Of a stretch of 56,079 bases of DNA, positions 36,901-45,000 are shown one piece after another. Each line of letters starts with the position of its first letter. Within the stretch, counting starts at the first letter, position 1. The translations under genes and the position numbers were made by a program. The notes under the pieces are model-generated. The model made no database searches. It was given only the letters and a program-made list of their open reading frames with translations, and had not been told where the DNA came from. This stretch comes from Akkermansiaceae bacterium (lineage in GTDB: Bacteria; Verrucomicrobiota; Verrucomicrobiia; Verrucomicrobiales; Akkermansiaceae). The DNA lies in NCBI GenBank assembly GCA_028822935.1, contig JAPKCM010000029.1, positions 1-56,079 on the forward strand, written 5' to 3'.

Positions 36901-39540
36901 TCCCTCAACTTCGCCTACTTCGTTTACGACGGAGTTCCCGCCTACCAGGGCATCGACGCCACCACCATGGCCGGCACCCTTCCCGTCTATCACTTCCTTA
37001 TCCGCAATGAGGATTACGACGAAGCCGTCGCCTATAACGGCAGCAACCAAATCAACCAAGGCGTCGAAGCCCGCTTCCTCTACAATTGGAACGGCACCAT
37101 GGTCTACCATGGCAAGGTCTACGACAACATCCGCTTCCGCCTCCGCGGTGCCAACGGCCGCTACCAAGGCCGGGGCAAACGTTCCATGCGTGTCCGATTC
37201 AACAATGGCGATTACCTCGAAGCCCGCGACCAGAACGGGCAAAAATTCGATCAGCCATGGCGCACCCTCACCCTCGGAAAAAGCAATTCTAATCGCGGCA
37301 CGATGACCTTCGGGCTCAACGAAGCCGTCAACTACCACCTCTTCCAAAAAATGGGAATCCCCGCCGCCAACCCACTCTTCATTCAGTGGCGCGTTGTCGA
37401 TGACGCCTCCGAAGCCCCCGACCAATGGCACGGCGACTACCAAGGGACCTACTTTGTTTCCGAAACCTACGACGTCCGCTTCCTCGAAGAACACGACCTC
37501 GAAAAAGGCAACCTCTACAAACTCATCAACCAAACCCAGGACTGGCAACAACAACAACGCTACCAGTCCAAGTTCGCCCCCTTCGATGGCAGCGATCACA
37601 ACAACATCGAGAACAACCTCGATGGCAATGACTCCCCCGCCCACATCGACGCCCACGTCAATCTCGACAAATACTACGCCTTCCATGCCCTCGTTGAAGC
37701 CACCCGTCACTACGACTACTGGCCCAGCGCGAACAAGAACATGGTCTACTACTTCGAGCCCGACTACCTCCCCGCCAACGACAATAAAGGCAAACTCTGG
37801 ATGCTCCCCTGGGACACCGACTCCAGCTGGGGCCCCACTTACAACAGCGGCCATGACGTCGTTTACAATTCCCTCTTCAATGCCAACGGCGGAGGAAGTG
37901 ACAACGCCGGTAACCCCACCCTCTGGCCCGCCTACTACAACTCCGTTCGCGAAATGCGCGATCTCCTTTGGCAGGAAGACCAAATCAACCAGATCGTCGA
38001 TGACTTCGCCTCCATCATCGCTCCCCTCGTCCCCGCCGACTTCGCCCGTTGGAAGGGCGCCCCAAGCGACGCCGGAAACTACAACCACCTAAGCGGCCCC
38101 GGCATCAACTCGCTCGACGGCTACGTTCAGGACATGAAAAACTTCGCCTTCACCGGCGGCTCGTGGCCCGGCGGAAATGGCTCGGTCATCTCCCAAGCCA
38201 ATGACAACGGCCTCTCAGGCACCCAAGGTCGCGACGCTTGGCTCGATTTCCACCAAGCTGAAAATGGCGAAGGCTCCCAAATCCCCAACACCCCCGTCCT
38301 CACCTACACCGGCCCCGCCAACTTCCCCACCAACGCCCTTTCCTTCCAAACCACCGCCTTCTCCGATCCCCAGGGCAGCGGAACCTTCGGCGCACTCGAA
38401 TGGCGACTCGCCGACCTCACCGATCCCTCAGCTCTCGAAATCACCGCTTCATGGGAATCCGGCGAACTCACCTCATTCGCAAACGCCCTCAGCATCCCCA
38501 CCGCCGCTGTCCGCTCAGACTCGACCTACCGCGCTCGCGTCCGCCAACAAGACAGCACCGGCCGCTGGAGCCATTGGTCTGACCCCGTCGAGTTCACCAC
38601 CACCCTCCCCGACATTTCAAACTACCTTACCAGCCTCGTCATCACCGAGGTCATGTATCATCCCACCGATCCCACCCCCGCCGAGATCGCCGCTGGATTT
38701 GATAACGACGACCTCTTCGAATACCTCGAGCTCAAAAACGTCGGCACCACCCCGCTCGACCTCTCCGATATCCGCTTCACCAAAGGCATCGACTTCGACT
38801 TCCTCAACGCCGCCCAAACCACCCTCAACCCCGGCCAAGTCATCCTCGTCGTCCGCAGTATCCCTGCCTTCGAAATGCGCTACGGTACCGGCCTCCTCAT
38901 CGCCGGTGAATGGGATCCCTCCGACAAACTCAGCAACAAGACTGACCGCGTCAAACTCTCCTTCGGAGCAGGCGACACCATCCGCGACTTTACCTACCTC
39001 GACGCCTCCCCTTGGCCAAGCGAGACCGATGGCAATGGCAAATCACTCACTCTCCTCAACCCCGTGACCGTCCCTGACCACGCCCTCGCCTCCAGTTGGC
39101 GCGCCAGCTTCTCAATTACGGGAACTCCCGGGTTTGACGAATCAGACGCCCCCTTCGCCAACTGGCTCACCGCCCAAGGTGAAACCGACCCTGATGCCAC
39201 TTTCAATGGCTCCTCTCTCACCAATCTCCTTGCTTATTCCCTCGGAGCCGACCTCCTCGCCACGGGCACTCCCGAAGACGCCCTCCCCACCTTCAGCATC
39301 GTCAGTGACGCAGGAAACAACTACCCCGCTCTCAACTTCCGCGTCCGCCAAGGCAGTAATCCCCTCACCTACCTTGTCGAGATTTCCGATGACCTTGACT
39401 CGTGGCAAAGCGGCCCCGCCCACACCGCTCAATTCAGCACCATGACCGACAATGGCGACGGCACCTCCACCCTCACCTTCCGCTCCATCACAACCATGGC
39501 TTCCCACCAATTCCTGCGCCTCCGCGTCATTCATCCGTGA
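33910..39540 (+). CDS. CotH kinase family protein with LamG and two lamin-tail domains
   Basis: 1876 aa, exported (signal peptide MKFFLFTSLLIVSLMTSKG). Domains in order: LamG ~20-220, closely related to the two preceding genes; Ig/cadherin-like segments ~235-510 (a Big-type TDSFTFKSNDGKYDSAPATV block); lamin-tail 1 ~518-640 (INEIHANPPENQIRQEFIEL); a beta-rich region ~670-860 with WINGTEVERR; a CotH domain ~1000-1440 (FRLRGANGRYQGRGKRSMRV, GTYFVSETYDVRFLEE, MLPWDTDSSWG); lamin-tail 2 ~1576-1700 (ITEVMYHPTDPTP); and the C-terminal exported-protein module. CotH domains are atypical protein kinases in spore coats, but in PVC bacteria the role of these giant proteins is unknown. It may ride on transcription from the previous gene, though a terminator intervenes. 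Confidence 0.9.
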   Translation: MKFFLFTSLLIVSLMTSKGATLANRWSFDTNSNDSIGGITGVLQGGATISAGQLSLTGAGSSTTANRMTFSSPIDIGGNFGATGVTIETWYTDTGTGTWGKLFQFGNNSAGQELAYTHTRGSGQMSGVDRDGTQLLGEQITQNEEHHLVITVSSDGNLNTWLDGVQKLTNTNTNDLSNVTTSFEAIGATSWGDPGMKGTVNEFRIWSGELTSAEVSTNLTSGPNNAPGNGPNISSFTTSHATRHEGETATFSWDIDDSSVTGSLALEIRDPANTLIHSASTPTGSTNAIMGDTDGTLSTFTYTLNTWDTDTPESIQTRTLNIEVDPGLPIATDQSLQTVETLPLALALTGTDPNTHPNPSLTFSIASPPSGGTLTGTAPTLRYTANNGFIGTDSFTFKSNDGKYDSAPATVTIVVDQAPTAPVSLSLSSLDIPITVSNGGYLAALTTNDPNLLDTHSYTLVSGVGSVDNNLFAIVGNQLRAAANFSDQIGNLFSIRLRTSDQGGLFFEQSFTLHAVEPSNDIVINEIHANPPENQIRQEFIELHNLSTFSKDISGWRLSSAVNFTFPSGTTLPAGGYLVIAEDPVTLQSTLGVTPLGPFIGNLNSAGETVRLRDASDAVIDEVDYKVGFPWPVASDGGGASIELINPSLDNGLGSSWRASIPQTALPQTTLLNFSDSSWSWRPGATEASSPTSTWRTPGFSENASWTPNSQFPIGYGSVNGVTINTTVSGMRLNYSSLFLRNTFTSAPGELPSQLLLNFTADDGIVVWINGTEVERRRFDENEDPTIDDLASGTGTEGQYEDKLIINAGSFLNEGSNTIAVQLFNAQTSSSDLGFDLEVVRPASENAPPQPSPGAKNTAFSQNAAPNIRKVNHTPEQPASTDSVLITARVTDPDGLASVSLEYRVIAPGDYVPARLPLPIIRNNITTTQTRPNNPDFESDWTTLSMTDDGSNGDALAGDDLFSTTLPAAGHRNLVRYRITVTDTVGETARVPYNDDPSLNFAYFVYDGVPAYQGIDATTMAGTLPVYHFLIRNEDYDEAVAYNGSNQINQGVEARFLYNWNGTMVYHGKVYDNIRFRLRGANGRYQGRGKRSMRVRFNNGDYLEARDQNGQKFDQPWRTLTLGKSNSNRGTMTFGLNEAVNYHLFQKMGIPAANPLFIQWRVVDDASEAPDQWHGDYQGTYFVSETYDVRFLEEHDLEKGNLYKLINQTQDWQQQQRYQSKFAPFDGSDHNNIENNLDGNDSPAHIDAHVNLDKYYAFHALVEATRHYDYWPSANKNMVYYFEPDYLPANDNKGKLWMLPWDTDSSWGPTYNSGHDVVYNSLFNANGGGSDNAGNPTLWPAYYNSVREMRDLLWQEDQINQIVDDFASIIAPLVPADFARWKGAPSDAGNYNHLSGPGINSLDGYVQDMKNFAFTGGSWPGGNGSVISQANDNGLSGTQGRDAWLDFHQAENGEGSQIPNTPVLTYTGPANFPTNALSFQTTAFSDPQGSGTFGALEWRLADLTDPSALEITASWESGELTSFANALSIPTAAVRSDSTYRARVRQQDSTGRWSHWSDPVEFTTTLPDISNYLTSLVITEVMYHPTDPTPAEIAAGFDNDDLFEYLELKNVGTTPLDLSDIRFTKGIDFDFLNAAQTTLNPGQVILVVRSIPAFEMRYGTGLLIAGEWDPSDKLSNKTDRVKLSFGAGDTIRDFTYLDASPWPSETDGNGKSLTLLNPVTVPDHALASSWRASFSITGTPGFDESDAPFANWLTAQGETDPDATFNGSSLTNLLAYSLGADLLATGTPEDALPTFSIVSDAGNNYPALNFRVRQGSNPLTYLVEISDDLDSWQSGPAHTAQFSTMTDNGDGTSTLTFRSITTMASHQFLRLRVIHP

Positions 39541-39595
39541 TGAAACACGTCCTTGCTCTTGCGGCATCGTCCTAAAAAGACACCGTGATGGAAAA

Positions 39596-39817
39596 ATGGG
39601 AATCGCCATCAACTCCGTCGCACCTGGCTGGATTCCCGTCGAACGCCACGAGGATTCCCCCGAAGAGGACAAGCAAAGCTATCTCAATACCGCCCCGATG
39701 GCCCGGTAGGGAACACCGGCTGACATCGCAAACTCGGCGAACCTTTTTGCCGCCGAAGAGTTCGGCTCTCTCACCGACCAGACTCTTCTCGTCAACGGAG
39801 GAGAAACCCTCCGGTAA
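39596..39817 (+). pseudogene. C-terminal remnant of a short-chain dehydrogenase
   Basis: The frame from 39596 reads GIAINSVAPGWIPVERHEDSP, then NTAPMAR, an in-frame TAG (39707-39709) and GTPADIANSANLFAAEEFG ... TLLVNGGETL before TAA. This is the last ~70 residues of an SDR (VAPG loop, GTP-x-DIA motif and C-terminal VNGG). The Rossmann and active-site part is absent. The remnant begins only ~55 nt after the CotH stop. Confidence 0.8.
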
Positions 39818-39821
39818 CTCT

Positions 39822-40763
39822 CTACTTCTTCAACTCAGCAAGCTGTTTGCGAACCATCGCAGACTGCCCCGAGTCGAGAATCTGCCAACAGGCCAGGCCG
39901 TTACCAACAAGATCCCATTCATTGAATTCCCAGACTACTTTTTTCTCTTTCGTAATCTCAAAAATCTGGGGGTTGTTTTCACCCGCGTGACAATTACCGA
40001 TCATGAGGTTTCCATTAGGAAGTTCCTGAAGACAGGTCGTCCACGCTAGCTCGATCTCTGTTCCGGGAACTTTCTTTACGATCTCCCAGACAACCTCTTT
40101 TTCGGGAGATACCTCGATCACGCTATTTCCACTACCGGTTGCAATGAGCGTATTGCCGTTTTTAAGGCGAATTGCTCCGAAGACACGAGTCTTGGTAGAG
40201 TATTCCCAGACCATCTTGCCATCCTTGCCATACTCCGTGACCACTCCAGGGTTCTCGGCGCATGCCAGATAGTGCCCGTTATCCAACATCCGTACCAAAC
40301 GGGTGCTCTTGCGTCCGCCCTTCCCCATCGGGACGACCTTGATCATCGCGCCCTTGGGATCAACATGAATAAAGCGACCAACGCCACTTTCAGCGATCAT
40401 CGTGCTTCCGTCCGGGAAGCGGGCAAAGGCGTGCACATCGACACCCTTTCCTTCGTTCCCATTCATTTTAGCGCTCTCGTATTCCCAAACCGTTTTTTTC
40501 CCCAGTGTCACCTCCTGGGTCTTGCTCCAAGTATCGTGAAAGAGAATATTTCCGTTCTTTAAAAGATGGATATCATGATGGCCGGCATGCCCCTGCTGTG
40601 GACCCGCTGTCTTTTGCTTCCACAAGATCTCACCATCGGAATCACAAATCGCGAGAACGTTCTTACCATACGACGTGCCGACTAAAACCAAGCGATCATC
40701 CTTCGCCACTAGGGGCAAAAGGGTTCCGACAAACAACAAGGAGAGAATTTTTTTCATCTTCAT
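39822..40763 (-). CDS. Exported PQQ-like beta-propeller protein
   Basis: 313 aa with a signal peptide (MKKILSLLFVGTLLPLVA; an ATG two codons further in is equally possible). The body has repeating strands of the type DGEILWKQKT, GKKTVWEYES, DGKMVWEYST, EKEVVWEIVKK and EKKVVWEFNEW, each followed by NGN-type turns (LKNGNILF, LKNGNTLIATG, LPNGNLMIG). This is the PQQ-like/arylsulfotransferase-like propeller pattern. No catalytic residues can be assigned. It starts 4 nt downstream of a DUF1501 remnant, so it was probably the last gene of a now broken operon, and appears intact. Confidence 0.85.
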   Translation of the reverse strand: MKMKKILSLLFVGTLLPLVAKDDRLVLVGTSYGKNVLAICDSDGEILWKQKTAGPQQGHAGHHDIHLLKNGNILFHDTWSKTQEVTLGKKTVWEYESAKMNGNEGKGVDVHAFARFPDGSTMIAESGVGRFIHVDPKGAMIKVVPMGKGGRKSTRLVRMLDNGHYLACAENPGVVTEYGKDGKMVWEYSTKTRVFGAIRLKNGNTLIATGSGNSVIEVSPEKEVVWEIVKKVPGTEIELAWTTCLQELPNGNLMIGNCHAGENNPQIFEITKEKKVVWEFNEWDLVGNGLACWQILDSGQSAMVRKQLAELKK

Positions 40764-40767
40764 ATCT

Positions 40768-40905
40768 TTAAGCTAAAATTTCGTGAATCGGCTCGGAACC
40801 CTCCACTCCAACCAGCTTCGACGCGAGGCCGCCATAGAAGTAATTCAAGTGATTAAGATCGAGCTCTATTTTCTTGAGGATCGTTGCATACAAGTTTTTT
40901 ATATA
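40768..40905 (-). pseudogene. C-terminal remnant of a DUF1501 gene
   Basis: About 45 codons ending LNYFYGGLASKLVGVEGSEPIHEILA match the DUF1501 C-terminus; compare HERFTLRYQGLDQRLTGVEP at the end of the intact gene at 18973-20430. The preceding YIKNLYATILKKIEL fits the family's NATVLHCLGIDHE block. Everything upstream is lost. Confidence 0.75.
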
Positions 40906-40934
40906 CAACCTATTCGTCACTGCGGAAGAAAATA

Positions 40935-41919
40935 CCGGCACCTCCTCCCGTGAACCTCGCTTCGCTACCCCTCTCAACTCACCGGAATACCATGGAGACG
41001 TCACCAGTAACCCCACCATTTCCGGCCAACTTCCCGTCGTCCATTGGTTCACCGCCAATCCTTCCGCTGCCACTAGGTCATCAAGAACTCGTTCCTCGCT
41101 CTACTAAAAGGGAGAATTCTATGACAATATCTTCAGCCGCCGCCGGGGACATTTCAGCAGCACCTTGGTTCCCAAAAAGAGCATCAAGTTTGATTTTAAC
41201 TCAGGCTACCATTTGCGAATTCTTACCGACGAGCGTCGGGTTGAGGAGATCAACCTCAATACCACCGACCCCGAAAAATCCAACATCCGACAAATCCTTT
41301 CCTGGGATCTCTTCGAGACGGCAGGAGTTCCCGGAAGCATATCCTTCATGATGAGATTGGAGCAAAACAGATCATTCTGGGGCGTCTCCACCTTCGTTGA
41401 ACAACCAGACGAAGACCTGCTCAAACGGGAACCTCTCCTCGACGACGATGGCGCCCTCTACAAAATGTTCAATGAGACCACCAATGCCACTTCTTGCGTT
41501 GAAAAGAAAACCCAGCGAATAATCCCGACCACTCACTTCCCCGCAACTGGCGTCCTTCGATCGCTGCGAATGGCATCCCCGGAACAAGCTCTCCAGTCAC
41601 CACCTTCACCGGAAGCCCTGATGAGGATCTGGATTTCGACGGGCTCAGCGCCCTTGCTGAATACGCCATCGGAACTGCCGACAACCTCTTAAACTCATCC
41701 CCACTAACGATCAACAACGGGACCCTTTCCTTCCCGCGCAACCTCGCAGCCGACGACATACGCATCATTGTGGAAACCTCCACCGACCTGATCACCTAGA
41801 ATGCCATCACCACCCTCACCGATCAAGTCCACAACAACAACGGCACTCTCACCGAACATTGGTTCCTGCCTACTGGACCTAAGCTCTTCACCCGCATTCA
41901 AATCGTTTTGCTTCCGTGA
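40935..41919 (+). pseudogene. Decayed CotH family gene
   Basis: A coherent CotH-type sequence runs NSPEYHGDVTSNPTISGQLPVVHWFT, then SSLY-TAA-KGEFYDNIFSRRRG (in-frame TAA at 41105-41107), KKSIKFDFNSGYH, SWDLFETAGVPGSISFMMR and DEDLLKREPLLDDDGALYK. Around 41510-41530 the frame changes to NWRPSIAANGIPGTSSPVTTF ... DLDFDGLSALAEYAIGT, with another stop (TAG for Trp at 41796 or so). Most of the CotH C-lobe is deleted. It is a remnant of a different subfamily from the intact CotH gene. Confidence 0.8.
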
Positions 41920-42018
41920 ACCCCACATGGATGGAGCCAGTGACTCTCACTGATCCATCCAATTATTTTTTTTCTATCTCTAAATTCCAAGTATCCACCG
42001 TAATATCTCACAGCGATC

Positions 42019-45000
42019 ATGAAATTCCTAGCCTTCCTCCTCCTCTCCTTGTGTGCCCATGCCGCAAACCCGCAGAGCCTTTTCGACGGTAAAACTCTCG
42101 ATCAATGGCAAGGCACGCCGGGATTCTGGAGTGTCGAGGATGGTGCCATCACCGCCTCCATCGAAGACGGTAAAACCCTTTCCAAAAACGAATTCCTCTA
42201 TTGGAAAGGTGAAGTCGCTGACTTCGATCTTAACCTCCACTATCGCATCACGGGCGGTCCCACCGCCAACTCAGGCATTCAAATCCGCTCTCAGAAAGAC
42301 GCCTCGGGACACGCTGCCGGGTATCAATGCGATCTCGACGACGGCAAGCTCTGGCTCGGCCGAATCTACGACGAACATGGCCGCGGTCTCATCGCCGAGC
42401 GCGGTGCTCTCACCAAGATTTCCGGAGCTGGCCAGAATCACGCCATCCCCTTCTCCGAATCTCCCGCACTCACGCGCTTTGCCAAGACTGAGGACTGGAA
42501 TCATTACCTCATTCGCTGCCGCGGTAATCGTATCGAGATCCACATCAATGGCACCCACTTCACGACCCTCGAGGACTACCAGAAAAACCAAGCCGATCTC
42601 AGCGGACTCCTCGCAGTCCAAATTCACAGCGGAGCCGGCCCCGCCAAAATTCAATTCCGCGAGATCACCCTGACATCATTCCCGCAAAGCATTTCAAAAC
42701 CCTCGCCTTCCTCCGAGAAACCCACCGAAGGAATCGTCCCTCCCGACGCCCCCAACATTGGATTCGAAAAGGGCAACTATGAGGGCTGGAAAGAAACCGG
42801 AACCGTTTGGAACAAAGGCCCAATCAAAGGCGACAGCATCGCCGTCCGGGGTCGCGGAAATTCCTCTCACGACGGCAACTTCTGGGTCGGCGGCTACGAA
42901 CTCTGGAACACCGATCAAGCTCAAGGAACACTAACTTCCAATCCCTTCAAAGTCACCCACCCATGGGCAACCTATCGCATCGGAGCCGGCCCCCTTTCCG
43001 AAACCCACCTTGAAATCATCGACGCCAAGACCAGCAAGATCATCCACAAAGCAAGCGGTCGAGGCGAAGTCGAGGACATGGCCCAGAACACCGTCGATCT
43101 TAGCGCCCACCTCGGAAAAATGATCCGCCTCCGCCTCGTCGACGAACATTCCGGCCCTTGGGGCCACCTCAACTACGACGATTTCCGCTTTCACGAAAAG
43201 AAGCCCACCGCTTCCTCGGATCCAAGCACGTCCCGCCTCTCCTCCAGCCCTCTCCTTTGGAACCTCAAACCTAATCCGGCAGGAAAGCCAGACGACATCA
43301 CCAGTCGCATCTTCGTCCCGGAAGGTTTCCAGGTCGAAACCATCGCCCGCGAACCGCAGCTCCGCCAACCCATCGCTTTCACCTTCGATAGCCGGGGCCG
43401 CATCTGGATCGCCGAAGCCTTCGCCTATCCTCGGCGACGCTCCAACGAAGAAGCCAGCGATCGCATCATCATTCTCGAAGACCAGGACGGCGATGGCTCG
43501 TTCGAAACCCACAAAGTCTTCGCCGACAATCTCAACCTCATCAGCGGCTTCGAAGTCGGCTACGGCGGCGTCTTCGCGGCCTGCGCTCCCGAATTCCTCT
43601 TCATCCCCGATGCCAATGGCGATGACAAACCTGACGGCCCACCCGAGGTCCTTCTCGACGGCTTCGCGCTCCGGGACACTCACGAAACGCCCAACTCTTT
43701 TCTTTGGGGCCACGACGGCTGGCTTTACGGCTGCCACGGCGTTTTTAACAATTCCCTCGTCGGCAAGCCCGGCACTCCCAAGGAAGAACGCGTCGATCTC
43801 CAAGCCGGCATCTGGCGCTTCCACCCCGTCACTCACGACTTCGAAATCTACGCCCACGGCGGATCCAATCAATGGGGGCTCGACTACAGTGCCGACGGCT
43901 CCCTCTTCATGACCCACTGCCGTAGTTCCTGGGGACTCGGCCCCGTGAGCCAGGTCTTCCGTGATGGACATTACTGGACGCAAAACAATGGCAACCACCG
44001 CGACTTCATCGCCACCGATCGAGAAGGTTGGAGCCGCACCGATCTCCCCCTCTTTAACCTCTGCGAATCCATCGCGGCCTATGGCCATGGCGAAGGCGGC
44101 GCGGGGAAACAAGGTTCCCGCTCCATCTTCGGCGGACACTCCCACGTCGGATCCATGATCTACCTCGGCGACAACTGGCCCGAGGAATATCGCGGAGATC
44201 TCTTCACCCATAATCTCCACGGACACCAACTGAACCGCGAACTCCTCGCACGCCGCGACTCCGCCTACCTCAGCAGCAGCCACGGCCAAGACACCCTCTA
44301 CGCCGACGACAAACAATACCTCGCCGTCGACCTCAAATACGGCCCCGACGGTTCCGTCTACTCCATCGACTGGCAAGACACGCAACAATGCCACGTCGAC
44401 GACACCGCCCGATGGGATCGCACCAACGGACGACTCTATCGCATGAGTTGGAAGGAAACCTTTGAACCGGTTCGCGTCAAAGACCTCGCCTCCGCCTCGG
44501 AAAAAGAGCTCCTTTCAGCACTGCGCCACAAGAACGAATGGTTCTCCCGCATGGCGCAACATCAGATCCGTCAGCGCGCCGCTGACAAGTCCATTTCTCC
44601 CAAGCTCGCAACCTCGCTAAGAAGCACCGTTTTTGATCAAACCCAGCCTCATCGCTTCCGCCATCTCGTCGCCCTCGATGGAACCGGACAGCTCAATCAG
44701 AACGACTTCACAAAACTTCTCAAGGATACTGACGAAACAATCCGTGAACATGCTCTCCACCTCCTCACCAATCAGGTCGGCGAACAAACCCGCCCCCACT
44801 CCGACGCTCTCCTCAATCTCGCCAAAAGCGACCCATCTTCCCGAGTTCGACTCGCCCTCGCCGGGGCCGCCCAGCACCGCCTCCCGGAAGACATGCGCCT
44901 CCCCATTCTCCTCGCGCTGGCCGACCGCTCCGAAGACACCCACGACCGTTTCATCCCCAAGCTGATCTGGTATGCCCTCAGCCCCTTCGCAAAGGAGCAG

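Noticed and set aside
36343-38088. 581-codon minus-strand open frame inside the CotH gene
   Set aside because: It is antisense to a clearly coding gene with strong codon-position bias; the translation is repetitive Gly/Val/Asp text with no domain.
41105-41107. In-frame stop in the CotH-like remnant as recoding
   Set aside because: It is TAA, not TGA, and the gene also has a frameshift, another stop and a large deletion.
42931-44394. 487-codon minus-strand open frame inside the ThuA-fusion gene
   Set aside because: Antisense shadow of a recognised multi-domain protein; composition is typical of reverse-frame translation.
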